DNA from: Flavobacterium fryxellicola | GTDB lineage: Bacteria > Bacteroidota > Bacteroidia > Flavobacteriales > Flavobacteriaceae | Length of the DNA: 64,000 bases | Direction of reading: 5' to 3' | Assembly: GCF_900143245.1 (NCBI RefSeq) | Contig: NZ_FRDK01000012.1 | Location: forward strand, 22,156-86,155 | Shown: in pieces, positions 52,523 through 62,224 of the stretch | How positions within the stretch are numbered: the first letter of the stretch is position 1 | Layout: each line of letters opens with the position of its first letter | The notes under the pieces: model-generated | Told to the model about the DNA's origin: nothing | The model's database searches: none | Seen by the model: only the letters and a program-made list of their open reading frames with translations | Made by a program: the position numbers and the translations under genes

Positions 52523-52567
52523 AAAAACGGGCATCAAAATTTTATTTTGTTGCCCGTTTTTATTTTT
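52523..52567 (+). terminator. Aspartate kinase terminator
   Basis: AAAAACGGGCA pairs perfectly with TGCCCGTTTTT; a second T-run follows. Confidence 0.88.
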
Positions 52568-52695
52568 TTCAAAGTCTAAAAAAGAGCCCAAATAGGGATT
52601 TTCTGTCTTTATTTAAATCCAAATTTTCTGAGAAATACATATTCTGATTATCAAATTATAAATACTACTTTTGATCCTTTCGAGTTATAGTATTT

Positions 52696-55600
52696 ATGTT
52701 GAAAAAATTGCTTTTTTGGATTCTAATCAGTTGTTTTTCTGGGCTTCACGCACAGCAAACCAATTCGTTGTACAAAACCAAAAAAATCTTTCCTATACGC
52801 GACACCATTCACATTGAAAATGAAAGTATTAATTCTAGTTTTTTCAAATTGCTTGACGCCAATGGCAAACCCATTGACAGTACTTTATTCATAGTAAATT
52901 TTGCTAAAGGAACTTTAATTCTAAAGGAAAATAACACTTTCAATTCGGATTCCCTCACTTTACAGTATTTAAAATTTCCCGAACTATTGACTAAAGAATA
53001 CCGGATTTACGAAACCAGCAAAGTGGTGAGTAATGAAGCTGGATTAGGGGATTTATATGCTATAGACAACAAAAATGCGAAAAAAAACATTCCTTTTGAC
53101 GGACTGAATACTTCGGGGAGTATTACACGAGGTGTGACTATAGGAAACAATCAAAATGCCGTTTTGAACTCCAATCTGGATTTACAAATCACAGGAAAAA
53201 TTTCAGAAAAAGTGAGTTTGAGAGCCTCGATCCAAGACAGTAATATTCCGCTGCAAGACGGTGGCTACTCTCAAAAATTAGATCAATTTGACAACATTTT
53301 TATGGAATTATTCAGCGATGAATGGAATATACGTGCTGGTGATATTTTTCTAGAAAACAATAAAACGCAATTCCTAAATTTCAATAAAAAAGTCCAAGGC
53401 TTAGCCACAAACTTCAACTTTGGAACCGCAGCAAATAAAACGAATGTATTTGCATCAGCAGCATTAGTTCGCGGACAATATGCCAAAAGTAATATTATAG
53501 GACAGGAAGGCAATCAAGGCCCTTACAAACTAAAAGGACAAAATGGCGAACTGTATGTTTTAGTCGTTTCCGGTTCAGAACGGGTTTATGTCAATGGAAT
53601 TTTATTAAAAAGAGGCGAAAACAATGACTACACCATCGATTACAATGCCGGCGAAATTGTATTCACACCGCTTTTTACTATTACTTCAGAAATGCGCATC
53701 GCGATAGAATACCAGTACTCCGATCGCAATTACACTCGGTTTGTGACTTATGCTGGGGCTACCCATGAAAACAAATCATGGAGTTTTGGAGGCTATCTGT
53801 ATTCAGAAAATGATTTAAAAAACCAACCATTACAACAAAACCTTTCTCCTGAACAAGCCCAAATATTAGTCAGTGCCGGAGACGATCCCAATTTAATGAC
53901 AGCACCTTCTGCCTACGTTGACACGTATTCTGAGAACAAAGTGCTGTATCGAAAAACAATCAGCAATGCCACTGAAATTTTCGAATATTCAAATGATGCT
54001 CAACAGGAATTATTCAATGTGCGCTTTACTCTTGTAGGCTCCCAAAATGGAAATTACGTCCTGTCTAATGCAGCTACAATAACTCGGGTTTATGAATTCA
54101 TTGCTCCTATAAACGGGATTCCTCAAGGAAATTATGAACCAATAATCCAACTGATTGCGCCTACGAAAGTACAAGTTGCAACGTTTTTAGGAAAATACAA
54201 ACCTACAGAAAAAACAGCTGTTGCCTTTGAAATTGGGATTAGCAACAATGATAAAAATTTATTTTCGGCTATTGACGATGCCAATAACAAAGGCTTAGCA
54301 GCGAAAATAAATGCCAAGCAACGCATTTTTTCTAAGAAATGGCAAATGGATGCTTTCGCTAATTATCAATTTATTCAGAACGAATTTAGGTCCGTGGAAC
54401 GAATTTATAACATCGAATTTGATAGGGATTGGAACTTAGGAACAACCGCTATCGGAAATCAAAGTTTACTCGTTACCGGATTGCAATTAGATTTAAATCC
54501 AAAACCAAAATCTACAGACAAAGGGCTGCTCGTATATCAGTTTGAAAAACTAGATTTTTCTGAAAATTTTTCGGGTAGCAGGCACGTTTTAAATGGATTA
54601 TTTCTAGTAAAAAATTGGACCTTTCAAAATCAAGGAAGCTATCTCAAAAGTGACGCTAGCCTTTACGTATCCCAATTTTTAAGAAACCAATCTCAAATGC
54701 GATTTCACTTTGATAAAAACTGGGTTGGATCCAGTTTGCGATTAGAGAACAATCAGGAAAAAGACAAAACAACGAAACAATTTTCGGCCTTAAGCCAAAA
54801 ATTTACAGAATATGGTCTTTACGCTGGACGTGGCGATAGCACCAAGGTTTTTGTTGAAATGGGCTATTTAAGAAGAGTGAATGATAGTTTGCAATCCCAA
54901 AGTTTCGGGAGTTTGATTCAGCGCGTAAATTCCTCACATACGCTATTGCTAAAATCCAAATTGATTCAAACCAGTAAAAGTGATTTATCCATTTATGCCA
55001 ATTATAGAGTTTTAGATTTTGTAGCTGCAACACGAAAAAAAGAACCTACATTAAACTCCAGAATAGTGTACACGGATCGTTTTTTTAATCAATTAGTACA
55101 AAGCACAACGGTCTATGAAACGAATTCAGGAAGTATTCCGCAACAAGAATTTACGTATCTGGAAGTTTCGGCGGGACAAGGCGTTTATACTTGGAACGAC
55201 TATAACGGCAATGGAATTCAAGAATTACAAGAGTTTGAAATTGCGCCATTTATCGATCAGGCAAAATTCATTCGCGTTTTCTTACCCAATAGGATTTACA
55301 TAAAAACACATCAAAATAAGTTCTCACAATCCCTAACCTTAAATCCAAATCAATGGCAAAACGAAAAAGGATTCAAAAAATTACTCTCTTATTTCTATAA
55401 TCAAACTGCCTTTATAATCGACAGAAAAAACAGAAATGAAGGTGCTAATTTCGAATTAAATCCCTTTGGTGGATCTGAGGAGAACGTGTTGGGATTGAAC
55501 TCCAGTTTAAGAAACAGTTTGTTTTACAATCGAGGGAAGCAAAAACACTCGACAACGTATTCATACTTTAAAAACAAAACTAAAAACTTATTATCCATTG

Positions 55601-56139
55601 GTTCGCAAGAAGCCACAAACAATTCGCATCAATTACAGTACAATCATTTGTATCAAAAAAGCTGGCTTTTTGGTTTTTTTGCAAAAACAATTCATACCAC
55701 CATTCAATCTGAGAATTTCGCGGAGAAAAATTACGATATCAACGGGTATCAATTGGCTCCAAAAATCAGTTATTTGTTTTCTAAAAGCACCAGTTGGGAT
55801 CTTTTTTATGAACTGCAAAGGAAAGAAAATCAAATAGGCGTTTCAGAAACATTATTACAAAATCGTTTTGGTACTGCTTTTTCTTATGCAGGAACTAAAA
55901 AATTTACAATGAACGGGGAGGTTTCTTTTTACCAAAATAAATTTGAGGGAAATGAATTCTCTGCTGTTGGATTTCAAATGCTGGAGGGATTACAAACGGG
56001 ACAAAACTTGACTTGGAGATTGCTTTTGCAAAAAAATATTACACAATTTTTAGATATAAATTTTAATTACCAAGGTCGAAAAAGTGAAACAAGCCAAGCC
56101 ATTCATACGGGAAACGTTCAACTAAGAGCTTACTTCTAG
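52696..56139 (+). CDS. Very large putative outer-membrane beta-barrel protein
   Basis: An 1147 aa exported protein, signal peptide 1-19 (CFSGLHAQ). Residues about 20-150 look like a periplasmic domain; a segment SGSERVYVNGILLKRGEN followed by DYTIDYNAGEIVFTP is Ig- or plug-like; the rest (about 320-1147) is repeated amphipathic strands ending GNVQLRAYF, an outer-membrane barrel signature. No TonB-receptor plug motif is visible. Gene context (glycosyltransferase next) suggests envelope assembly. The family is not identified with certainty. Confidence 0.8.
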   Translation: MLKKLLFWILISCFSGLHAQQTNSLYKTKKIFPIRDTIHIENESINSSFFKLLDANGKPIDSTLFIVNFAKGTLILKENNTFNSDSLTLQYLKFPELLTKEYRIYETSKVVSNEAGLGDLYAIDNKNAKKNIPFDGLNTSGSITRGVTIGNNQNAVLNSNLDLQITGKISEKVSLRASIQDSNIPLQDGGYSQKLDQFDNIFMELFSDEWNIRAGDIFLENNKTQFLNFNKKVQGLATNFNFGTAANKTNVFASAALVRGQYAKSNIIGQEGNQGPYKLKGQNGELYVLVVSGSERVYVNGILLKRGENNDYTIDYNAGEIVFTPLFTITSEMRIAIEYQYSDRNYTRFVTYAGATHENKSWSFGGYLYSENDLKNQPLQQNLSPEQAQILVSAGDDPNLMTAPSAYVDTYSENKVLYRKTISNATEIFEYSNDAQQELFNVRFTLVGSQNGNYVLSNAATITRVYEFIAPINGIPQGNYEPIIQLIAPTKVQVATFLGKYKPTEKTAVAFEIGISNNDKNLFSAIDDANNKGLAAKINAKQRIFSKKWQMDAFANYQFIQNEFRSVERIYNIEFDRDWNLGTTAIGNQSLLVTGLQLDLNPKPKSTDKGLLVYQFEKLDFSENFSGSRHVLNGLFLVKNWTFQNQGSYLKSDASLYVSQFLRNQSQMRFHFDKNWVGSSLRLENNQEKDKTTKQFSALSQKFTEYGLYAGRGDSTKVFVEMGYLRRVNDSLQSQSFGSLIQRVNSSHTLLLKSKLIQTSKSDLSIYANYRVLDFVAATRKKEPTLNSRIVYTDRFFNQLVQSTTVYETNSGSIPQQEFTYLEVSAGQGVYTWNDYNGNGIQELQEFEIAPFIDQAKFIRVFLPNRIYIKTHQNKFSQSLTLNPNQWQNEKGFKKLLSYFYNQTAFIIDRKNRNEGANFELNPFGGSEENVLGLNSSLRNSLFYNRGKQKHSTTYSYFKNKTKNLLSIGSQEATNNSHQLQYNHLYQKSWLFGFFAKTIHTTIQSENFAEKNYDINGYQLAPKISYLFSKSTSWDLFYELQRKENQIGVSETLLQNRFGTAFSYAGTKKFTMNGEVSFYQNKFEGNEFSAVGFQMLEGLQTGQNLTWRLLLQKNITQFLDINFNYQGRKSETSQAIHTGNVQLRAYF

Positions 56140-56235
56140 TAGTGTAACTTAATGGTTTGATAATCCCTTAGCAATATGTAAAACGGACTCATTGTCTAAC
56201 TTTAAAATTAAAAACAGCAACCCTATCTATTGCAA

Positions 56236-57303
56236 ATGGATTTAAAAACAAACCAAAAGACCATACTAATCGCACCATTAAATTGGGGATTAGGTCACGC
56301 TACCCGATGTATTCCTATAATTAAGGCGCTGTTAGAAAATAATTATACGCCCATAATTGCGTCCGACGGCATTGCATTAGCATTACTAAAAAAAGAATTT
56401 CCTAACGTACAAGCGTTAGAACTTCCCTCTTATCAAATAGAATATGCTAAAAAAGGTAAAAATTTTAAATGGAAGTTATTTATAAACGGTTCGAAGACAA
56501 TTAAAGCCATTCGAAAAGAAAAAATAATAATTGAAAATTGGATTAATAAATATGGTATTAACGGCATTATTTCAGACAATAGATTAGGTGTATTCAGCAA
56601 GAAAGTGCCATCAGTTTACATAACGCACCAATTGAATGTGCTGACAGGAAATACCACATGGTTAACGAGTAAGATGCATCAATATGTTATAAAAAAATAC
56701 ACAGAATGCTGGGTTCCAGATCTTGCAGGTTCGCAAAATTTAAGTGGAGAATTAGGCCATGTTGACCATTTAAACTGCCCGATTAAATATATAGGCCCAT
56801 TAAGCCGACTGCAAAAAAAACTTATGCCAAAAAAATATGACTTATTGATTATTCTTTCTGGACCGGAGCCTCAAAGGGGCATATTGGAAAAGCATCTAAA
56901 AAAAGAAATACTTCAATTCAAAGGAACAGTGATTTTCATTGAAGGCAATATAGAATCGGAGCAAAAAACGGTTATAAAAGGAAATGTAACCTACTACAAC
57001 TTTATGAATTCAAGCGAACTGGAACAAGCTTTTAACGAAAGTGAAATGGTGTTATGCCGCTCTGGTTACACCACCATAATGGATCTTGTCCAGCTGAGAA
57101 AAAAAGCTTTTTTCATTCCCACTCCAGGGCAATACGAGCAGGAATATCTAGCTAAAAAATTGAAGAAAGAAGGTTTGGTTCCTTATGCCAATCAAGATGA
57201 TTTTAGAATGGAGGATATTCAAGAAATCCAAGAATATAAAGGATTGCCTCGATTGCATACAACTATTGAATGGCCTGCTTTATTTCAGGTTTTTGAAAAA
57301 TAA
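56236..57303 (+). CDS. MurG-like glycosyltransferase
   Basis: A 355 aa GT-B fold enzyme: N-terminal IAPLNWGLGHATRCIPII (glycine-rich sugar-acceptor loop), VPSVYITHQLN in the middle, and the C-terminal nucleotide-sugar site MVLCRSGYTTIMDLVQLRKKAFFIPTPGQYEQEYLA. Similar to MurG and UDP-GlcNAc:dolichol-type transferases. Start at ATG 56236; a TTG two codons earlier is unlikely. Probably cotranscribed with the large barrel gene upstream (96 nt). Confidence 0.88.
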   Translation: MDLKTNQKTILIAPLNWGLGHATRCIPIIKALLENNYTPIIASDGIALALLKKEFPNVQALELPSYQIEYAKKGKNFKWKLFINGSKTIKAIRKEKIIIENWINKYGINGIISDNRLGVFSKKVPSVYITHQLNVLTGNTTWLTSKMHQYVIKKYTECWVPDLAGSQNLSGELGHVDHLNCPIKYIGPLSRLQKKLMPKKYDLLIILSGPEPQRGILEKHLKKEILQFKGTVIFIEGNIESEQKTVIKGNVTYYNFMNSSELEQAFNESEMVLCRSGYTTIMDLVQLRKKAFFIPTPGQYEQEYLAKKLKKEGLVPYANQDDFRMEDIQEIQEYKGLPRLHTTIEWPALFQVFEK

Positions 57304-57321
57304 CTGACTGTTTTAAAACAA

Positions 57322-57352
57322 AAAAAACCGATTCCTCTGAAACGGTTTTTTA
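57322..57352. terminator. Bidirectional terminator, glycosyltransferase / histidine kinase
   Basis: AAAAACCG/CGGTTTTT around a 12 nt loop, A- and T-runs on both sides; lies between the convergent genes. Confidence 0.8.
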
Positions 57353-57371
57353 AAATATAAAAAGGGTGACG

Positions 57372-58433
57372 CTAGTTTAATTTTTTGATGACTTTTGCTT
57401 TTTCAAGCGTAAAAGAAAATTCAGACCCAACGCCAAAGGTGCTGTCAATATAAATTTTCTCATCGTGCGCCTCAACAATGTGCTTTACGATGGACAGTCC
57501 CAATCCAGAGCCACCTTCTGTTCTCGCGCCACTTTTATCAACGCGGTAAAAACGTTCAAAAAGTCTTGGAATATTTTTTTTCTCTATTCCTTCACCGTTA
57601 TCGGTTACTCTAATGATTACTTTATGCTCCGTTAAATCTTCGATACTCACCTCGGTTGAGCCTTTTTCTTTTCCATATTTGATTGAATTTACAATAAGAT
57701 TCATGACTGCTTGTTGGATTTTTTCTTGATCTCCAACCACCAGCACAGGCTTATTGTATTTCATATCAAACATGAGTAGAATATCTTTTTTGGAAGCTTT
57801 CATTTCTAACAAATCAAAAACATTTTGAACTAGTTTAACAATATCGAACTCGGCGATCTCTAAATTAAGCTCTCCAATTTCGAGTTTAGATATCATATCT
57901 AAATCCTGTACAATATAAATAAGTCTTTCCACCCCTTTTTCAGCGCGTTCTAGGTATTTTTTGCGAATTGTTTTATCATTCATCGCTCCATCAAGTAAAG
58001 TAGACAAATAGCCTTGAACCATAAAAAGAGGTGTTTTGAGTTCATGAGAAACGTTACCAAGAAACTCTCTTCTATATTCTTCCCTACCTTTTAAGGTTTC
58101 GATTTCCAGTTTTTTATCGGTAGCAAATTTTTTGACTTCACGTGTAAGTGTCGCCATGTCGGTTGTTATGGGTTGGTTTCTAAAAGTGCTTGACTCTAAT
58201 AAAGAGACATCATCGTATATTTTTTTCACCTTTTTATAAATGAAACGTTCCACCCGATATTGAATAACTACAAAAGAGAATGTTGCTATAGCCAATGCGA
58301 AAATCGAGCTGAACCGATACGAAAAGGTAAAAAATAAGTAGGTCAGAAAACTAACTAATCCTGTAGAAAAAAGAGTAATATACAGCGCCGACTTCACGGC
58401 AAAGCGATATGTTTTTTTAAAATTTATTGTCAT
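57372..58433 (-). CDS. PhoR-like sensor histidine kinase
   Basis: A 353 aa inner-membrane kinase. Two spans (about 13-35 and 41-58) with almost no periplasmic loop, a linker, then HisKA with His130 (FLGNVSHELKTPLFMVQGYL) and HATPase_c (NLIVNSIKYGKEKG, VTDNGEGIEK, SGLGLSIVKHIV). The short-loop layout resembles PhoR. Its ATG follows the regulator's stop codon with no gap, so the pair is cotranscribed. Confidence 0.94.
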   Translation of the reverse strand: MTINFKKTYRFAVKSALYITLFSTGLVSFLTYLFFTFSYRFSSIFALAIATFSFVVIQYRVERFIYKKVKKIYDDVSLLESSTFRNQPITTDMATLTREVKKFATDKKLEIETLKGREEYRREFLGNVSHELKTPLFMVQGYLSTLLDGAMNDKTIRKKYLERAEKGVERLIYIVQDLDMISKLEIGELNLEIAEFDIVKLVQNVFDLLEMKASKKDILLMFDMKYNKPVLVVGDQEKIQQAVMNLIVNSIKYGKEKGSTEVSIEDLTEHKVIIRVTDNGEGIEKKNIPRLFERFYRVDKSGARTEGGSGLGLSIVKHIVEAHDEKIYIDSTFGVGSEFSFTLEKAKVIKKLN

Positions 58434-59117
58434 TTATACTTCAAACTTGTATCCGACTCCTTTTATTGTTTTGAATAATTCTTCGCCAATTTTTTCGCGT
58501 AATTTTCTGATGTGGACATCAATCGTTCTTCCACCAACAACAACTTCGTTGCCCCAAACTTTATCCAGAATTTCATCTCGTTTAAATACTTTTCCGGGTT
58601 TTGAAGCCAACAGATAAAACAGTTCAAATTCTTTTCTAGGCAATGCGATTTCGATATTATCTTTTACAATTTTGTATTCTTCGCGATTAATTTCGATACC
58701 ACCCACATTCAGTGTTTCACTATTTTGTTCTTTTTCTTTCAAACGGCGCAACAAGGCTTTTACTTTGCTAACTAATAATTTAGGCTTGATTGGTTTTGTG
58801 ATATAATCATCTGCACCGGCATCAAAACCAGCAACTTGAGAATAATCTTCACTTCTAGCCGTTAAAAAAGTGATGAGCACATTACTGAGTTCAGGAATTT
58901 TACGAATGTTCTCACACGCCTCCATGCCATCCATTTCTGGCATCATGACATCCATTATGATAAGGTCTGGGATTTCCTTTTTGGCTTTGGCTACAGCTTC
59001 TTTACCATTTGCCGCTGTAATGATCTGATATCCTTCCTGAGAAAGGTTGTACCCTACAATTTCTAAAATATCCGGTTCATCGTCAACTAATAGAATCTTA
59101 GTGTTTTTTTTCTTCAT
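58434..59117 (-). CDS. PhoB/OmpR-family response regulator
   Basis: A 227 aa regulator. Receiver domain with acidic pocket DDEPD (12-16), phospho-acceptor Asp56 (IIMDVMMPEMDG) and Lys in DDYITKPIKPK; C-terminal winged helix (about 130-227) with DEILDKVWGNEVVVGGRTIDVHIRKLREK. First gene of the pair. Divergent from the TonB receptor gene at 59295, a likely target (inference). Confidence 0.95.
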   Translation of the reverse strand: MKKKNTKILLVDDEPDILEIVGYNLSQEGYQIITAANGKEAVAKAKKEIPDLIIMDVMMPEMDGMEACENIRKIPELSNVLITFLTARSEDYSQVAGFDAGADDYITKPIKPKLLVSKVKALLRRLKEKEQNSETLNVGGIEINREEYKIVKDNIEIALPRKEFELFYLLASKPGKVFKRDEILDKVWGNEVVVGGRTIDVHIRKLREKIGEELFKTIKGVGYKFEV

Positions 59118-59294
59118 AAAGCGTCAAAAATTTATTTTGCAATGTAAATGTAAACATAAAAGGGGTATTGAAAAGCTGTTAACCGTAATTTAATATTGGA
59201 GTGACTTTGATACCCAAAACAAAACATAACCATAACAAGCCAATAACTTACGTTTCACATTTCAGGCGTTACTTTGCAAAAAAATTAAAACCAA

Positions 59295-62045
59295 ATGAAA
59301 TTCAAGTTACTATTTTTCACGTTATTACTAACAGCTATTTCTTTTTCACAGAATAAAGGAACGATTACTGGAACGTTAACAGACAAAGATGCTAATAATC
59401 AATCCTTACCTTTTGCTAACGTTCTCCTTAAAGGAACTAGTATAGGAACTAATACTGATATTGATGGTAAATACACTTTAACAGTGCTACCGGGAAGCTA
59501 TACTTTACAACTTAGTTTTGTGGGTTATGAATCAGTAGAGATTCCTGTGACAGTGACTGCCAATGAAACTATAACAGTAAGCAAAGCGCTGGGTTCTGCC
59601 GGATATAAATTAGAAGACGTAGTGGTTCGCTCTACCGTAAACAGGCAAAAAGAAACTGCCTTATTATTAGACCAAAAAAATGCGGTCGAAATAAAACAAA
59701 CTATTGGAGCCCAAGAGCTTTCTCGTAAAGGTGTAAGCGATGTAGCAACAGCCGTAACTAAAACTACTGGAATAACGAAACAAGAAGGTTCTGGAAATAT
59801 ATTTGTCAGAGGTCTAGGAGATCGCTACAACTCTACCACCATGAATGGTTTACCAATTCCATCTAATGATCCAGAAAAGAAGAATATCAATTTAGAAATT
59901 TTCTCCACTGACATCTTGGAATATGTTTCTATTGACAAAGTATATAATAGTAAATTATACGGTGATTTTGCCGGAGGAAATGTAGACATTGTATCTAAAG
60001 ATTACAAAGGAAAAGGTTTTCTTAAAGTTGACATTGGATCAAAAGTAAATACGAATGCAATCAGCGAAAACAACTTTTCATTACAAAAAGGACCTAGCAG
60101 TTTTGGTTTTAGTGCGATTTCGGTACCAGCAAGTCCTTTGACGCAATATAATTTTGGGTCTTTGCAACTAGATAGTAAAACTCCACTAGGAAGTTCTATT
60201 GCTATTTCTGGAGGAAAATCATACAACTTAGGAGCAGAAAGTAAACTTAATGTTTTTGCAGATGTGTCTTTTGGTAGTGACTTTACATCAAGATCTGATG
60301 GTTCAGCTAAAGGAAATGTAACTGGCGATGGTATAGTTAACAAAAATTTTGAGAATTATTCTTCAATTAGCTACAATACTAACTTCACGAGTATGGCTAA
60401 TATTGGTTATAAAATAAATAACGATAACAAGATTAACTTCAATTCCGTTTTTATAAATAATTCATCTCAGAGTAAAGAAGAATATGCCGGGTTTATCATT
60501 GATATTGCAAACGATGGTAATGGTTTAATTCGTCGTAACAAGTATGAAAAAAATAGTTTGTTCATCAATCAATTGTTAGGAGAACATAAATTAGCGGAAC
60601 GTTCTAAATTAAACTGGGGAGCTTCTTACAACATGATTAAAGGAGACATGCCCGACAGAACTCAAAATATTTTTAGAAAAGAACCTAGTGGATATGTTTT
60701 ATCTAGTATTTCTTTTCCTGACAATCACAGATATTTTCAAAAATTAACAGAAGATGAAGCCGCTGCAAATATTTCTTTTGATTATAAATTTAATAAATCA
60801 GAAGACGATACGTACAATGGTAAATTTACTTTTGGTTATAATGGTAGATTTAAAACCAGGAATTTTGAAGCGTCACAATTTAATTTTAGAGCAACCAATG
60901 CATTCCGTGGGACACTAGTAGATCCAAATAATTTAGATTTATTTTACAACCAGCAAAATTTCAGCAATGGCAATTTTGAAATCGCAACCTTCCGTGGCGG
61001 ACCTCAAGTTCCAAATGCATTAGATCCGCAAACCTATAACGGTGATCAGTTTATAAATGGTGCTTTTTTGAATACGGAATATAAATTTAAAAAGTTAACT
61101 ACCGTAGTAGGATTAAGAGGAGAGTATATTTTTCAAAAAGTAGACTGGAATACGCAATTAGATCCAGATGGTGGCTTTAATGAATTAGAAAAAATTGCTT
61201 TTTTACCAAGTGTAACAATGAAATATGAACTAAACGAAAAACAAAATTTACGTTTTGGGTTTAGTAAAACCTATACGCTACCACAATTTAAAGAAAGAGC
61301 ATTGTTTGTTTACGAGGATGTTACTGAGGTTAAAGTAGGAAATCCAAATTTATATGCATCTGATGATTATAATTTTGACTTAAAATGGGAGATGTTTCCA
61401 AAAAGCGAAGAATTAATATCAGTAACCGCATTTGGTAAATACATACTTAACCCAATGAATGAGGTAACAATTGCGTCATCAACAAATGACATTTCATTTA
61501 TTAATACTGGGGATTTTGGTTATGTTGCTGGTGGAGAGATTGAATACAGAAAATTACTTTTTGATTTTGATCAAAATAATGCTAAAAAATTATCAGCAGG
61601 TATCAACGCTTCTTATTTGTATAGTAACCAAGATTTAAGTACTGAAAAAGTAATAAGAGAAACGGATTATAATGTAGTTTTTACTGATACTGAAAGTAAA
61701 TTTACTGGTGCATCTGATTTGTTATTGAACGCAGATATCTCGTTGCTAAACGAATGGAACAATAAAGAAGGAAGTCTAAACACCACCTTAGCTTACACCT
61801 ACTTTTCAGATAGAGTTTATGCTATTGGTACAAATGACAAGGGGAATCTAGTAGATAAATCATTTGGTTCACTAGATTTTATCGCTAAATCTAAATTGAA
61901 TAAAAATTTAGGAATTGACTTTGTAGTAAAAAATCTTCTAGATCCTACTATAGATCGAGTACAAGAGAACAGATCAGGAGATATAAATGTCTTATCCTAT
62001 AAAAAAGGGCTATTATTTAGCATCAACTTAAACTATCAATTTTAA
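59295..62045 (+). CDS. TonB-dependent receptor with carboxypeptidase-regulatory domain
   Basis: A 916 aa outer-membrane receptor. Signal peptide 1-19 (LTAISFSQ); CarboxypepD_reg-like domain about 22-105; plug about 120-230 (GAQELSRKGVSDVATAV, FVRGLGDRYNSTTMNGLPIP); barrel ending LFSINLNYQF. No SusD gene follows; instead a beta-helix lipoprotein is next. The divergent PhoB/PhoR-like genes suggest phosphate-starvation control, so a phosphorus-compound substrate is inferred only. Confidence 0.92.
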   Translation: MKFKLLFFTLLLTAISFSQNKGTITGTLTDKDANNQSLPFANVLLKGTSIGTNTDIDGKYTLTVLPGSYTLQLSFVGYESVEIPVTVTANETITVSKALGSAGYKLEDVVVRSTVNRQKETALLLDQKNAVEIKQTIGAQELSRKGVSDVATAVTKTTGITKQEGSGNIFVRGLGDRYNSTTMNGLPIPSNDPEKKNINLEIFSTDILEYVSIDKVYNSKLYGDFAGGNVDIVSKDYKGKGFLKVDIGSKVNTNAISENNFSLQKGPSSFGFSAISVPASPLTQYNFGSLQLDSKTPLGSSIAISGGKSYNLGAESKLNVFADVSFGSDFTSRSDGSAKGNVTGDGIVNKNFENYSSISYNTNFTSMANIGYKINNDNKINFNSVFINNSSQSKEEYAGFIIDIANDGNGLIRRNKYEKNSLFINQLLGEHKLAERSKLNWGASYNMIKGDMPDRTQNIFRKEPSGYVLSSISFPDNHRYFQKLTEDEAAANISFDYKFNKSEDDTYNGKFTFGYNGRFKTRNFEASQFNFRATNAFRGTLVDPNNLDLFYNQQNFSNGNFEIATFRGGPQVPNALDPQTYNGDQFINGAFLNTEYKFKKLTTVVGLRGEYIFQKVDWNTQLDPDGGFNELEKIAFLPSVTMKYELNEKQNLRFGFSKTYTLPQFKERALFVYEDVTEVKVGNPNLYASDDYNFDLKWEMFPKSEELISVTAFGKYILNPMNEVTIASSTNDISFINTGDFGYVAGGEIEYRKLLFDFDQNNAKKLSAGINASYLYSNQDLSTEKVIRETDYNVVFTDTESKFTGASDLLLNADISLLNEWNNKEGSLNTTLAYTYFSDRVYAIGTNDKGNLVDKSFGSLDFIAKSKLNKNLGIDFVVKNLLDPTIDRVQENRSGDINVLSYKKGLLFSINLNYQF

Positions 62046-62048
62046 TAT

Positions 62049-62078
62049 AAAAGAGCAGCTTCAACTGCTCTTTTTTTT
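62049..62078 (+). terminator. Terminator or attenuator after the TonB receptor gene
   Basis: AAGAGCAG/CTGCTCTT with a 6 nt loop, then eight T residues, right after the stop codon. Confidence 0.88.
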
Positions 62079-62224
62079 TACAAAAAACGTTCTTAACAAT
62101 GGAAACGTTAAGTTAACAATAACCTCGAGTTAATTTAAACAAACAGTCACAGTGCCTTAACTTCCGTAAAGCAAACTTACCTGACCTTTGACAAATCTAA
62201 ACAAACACAAATTATAGTACAATC

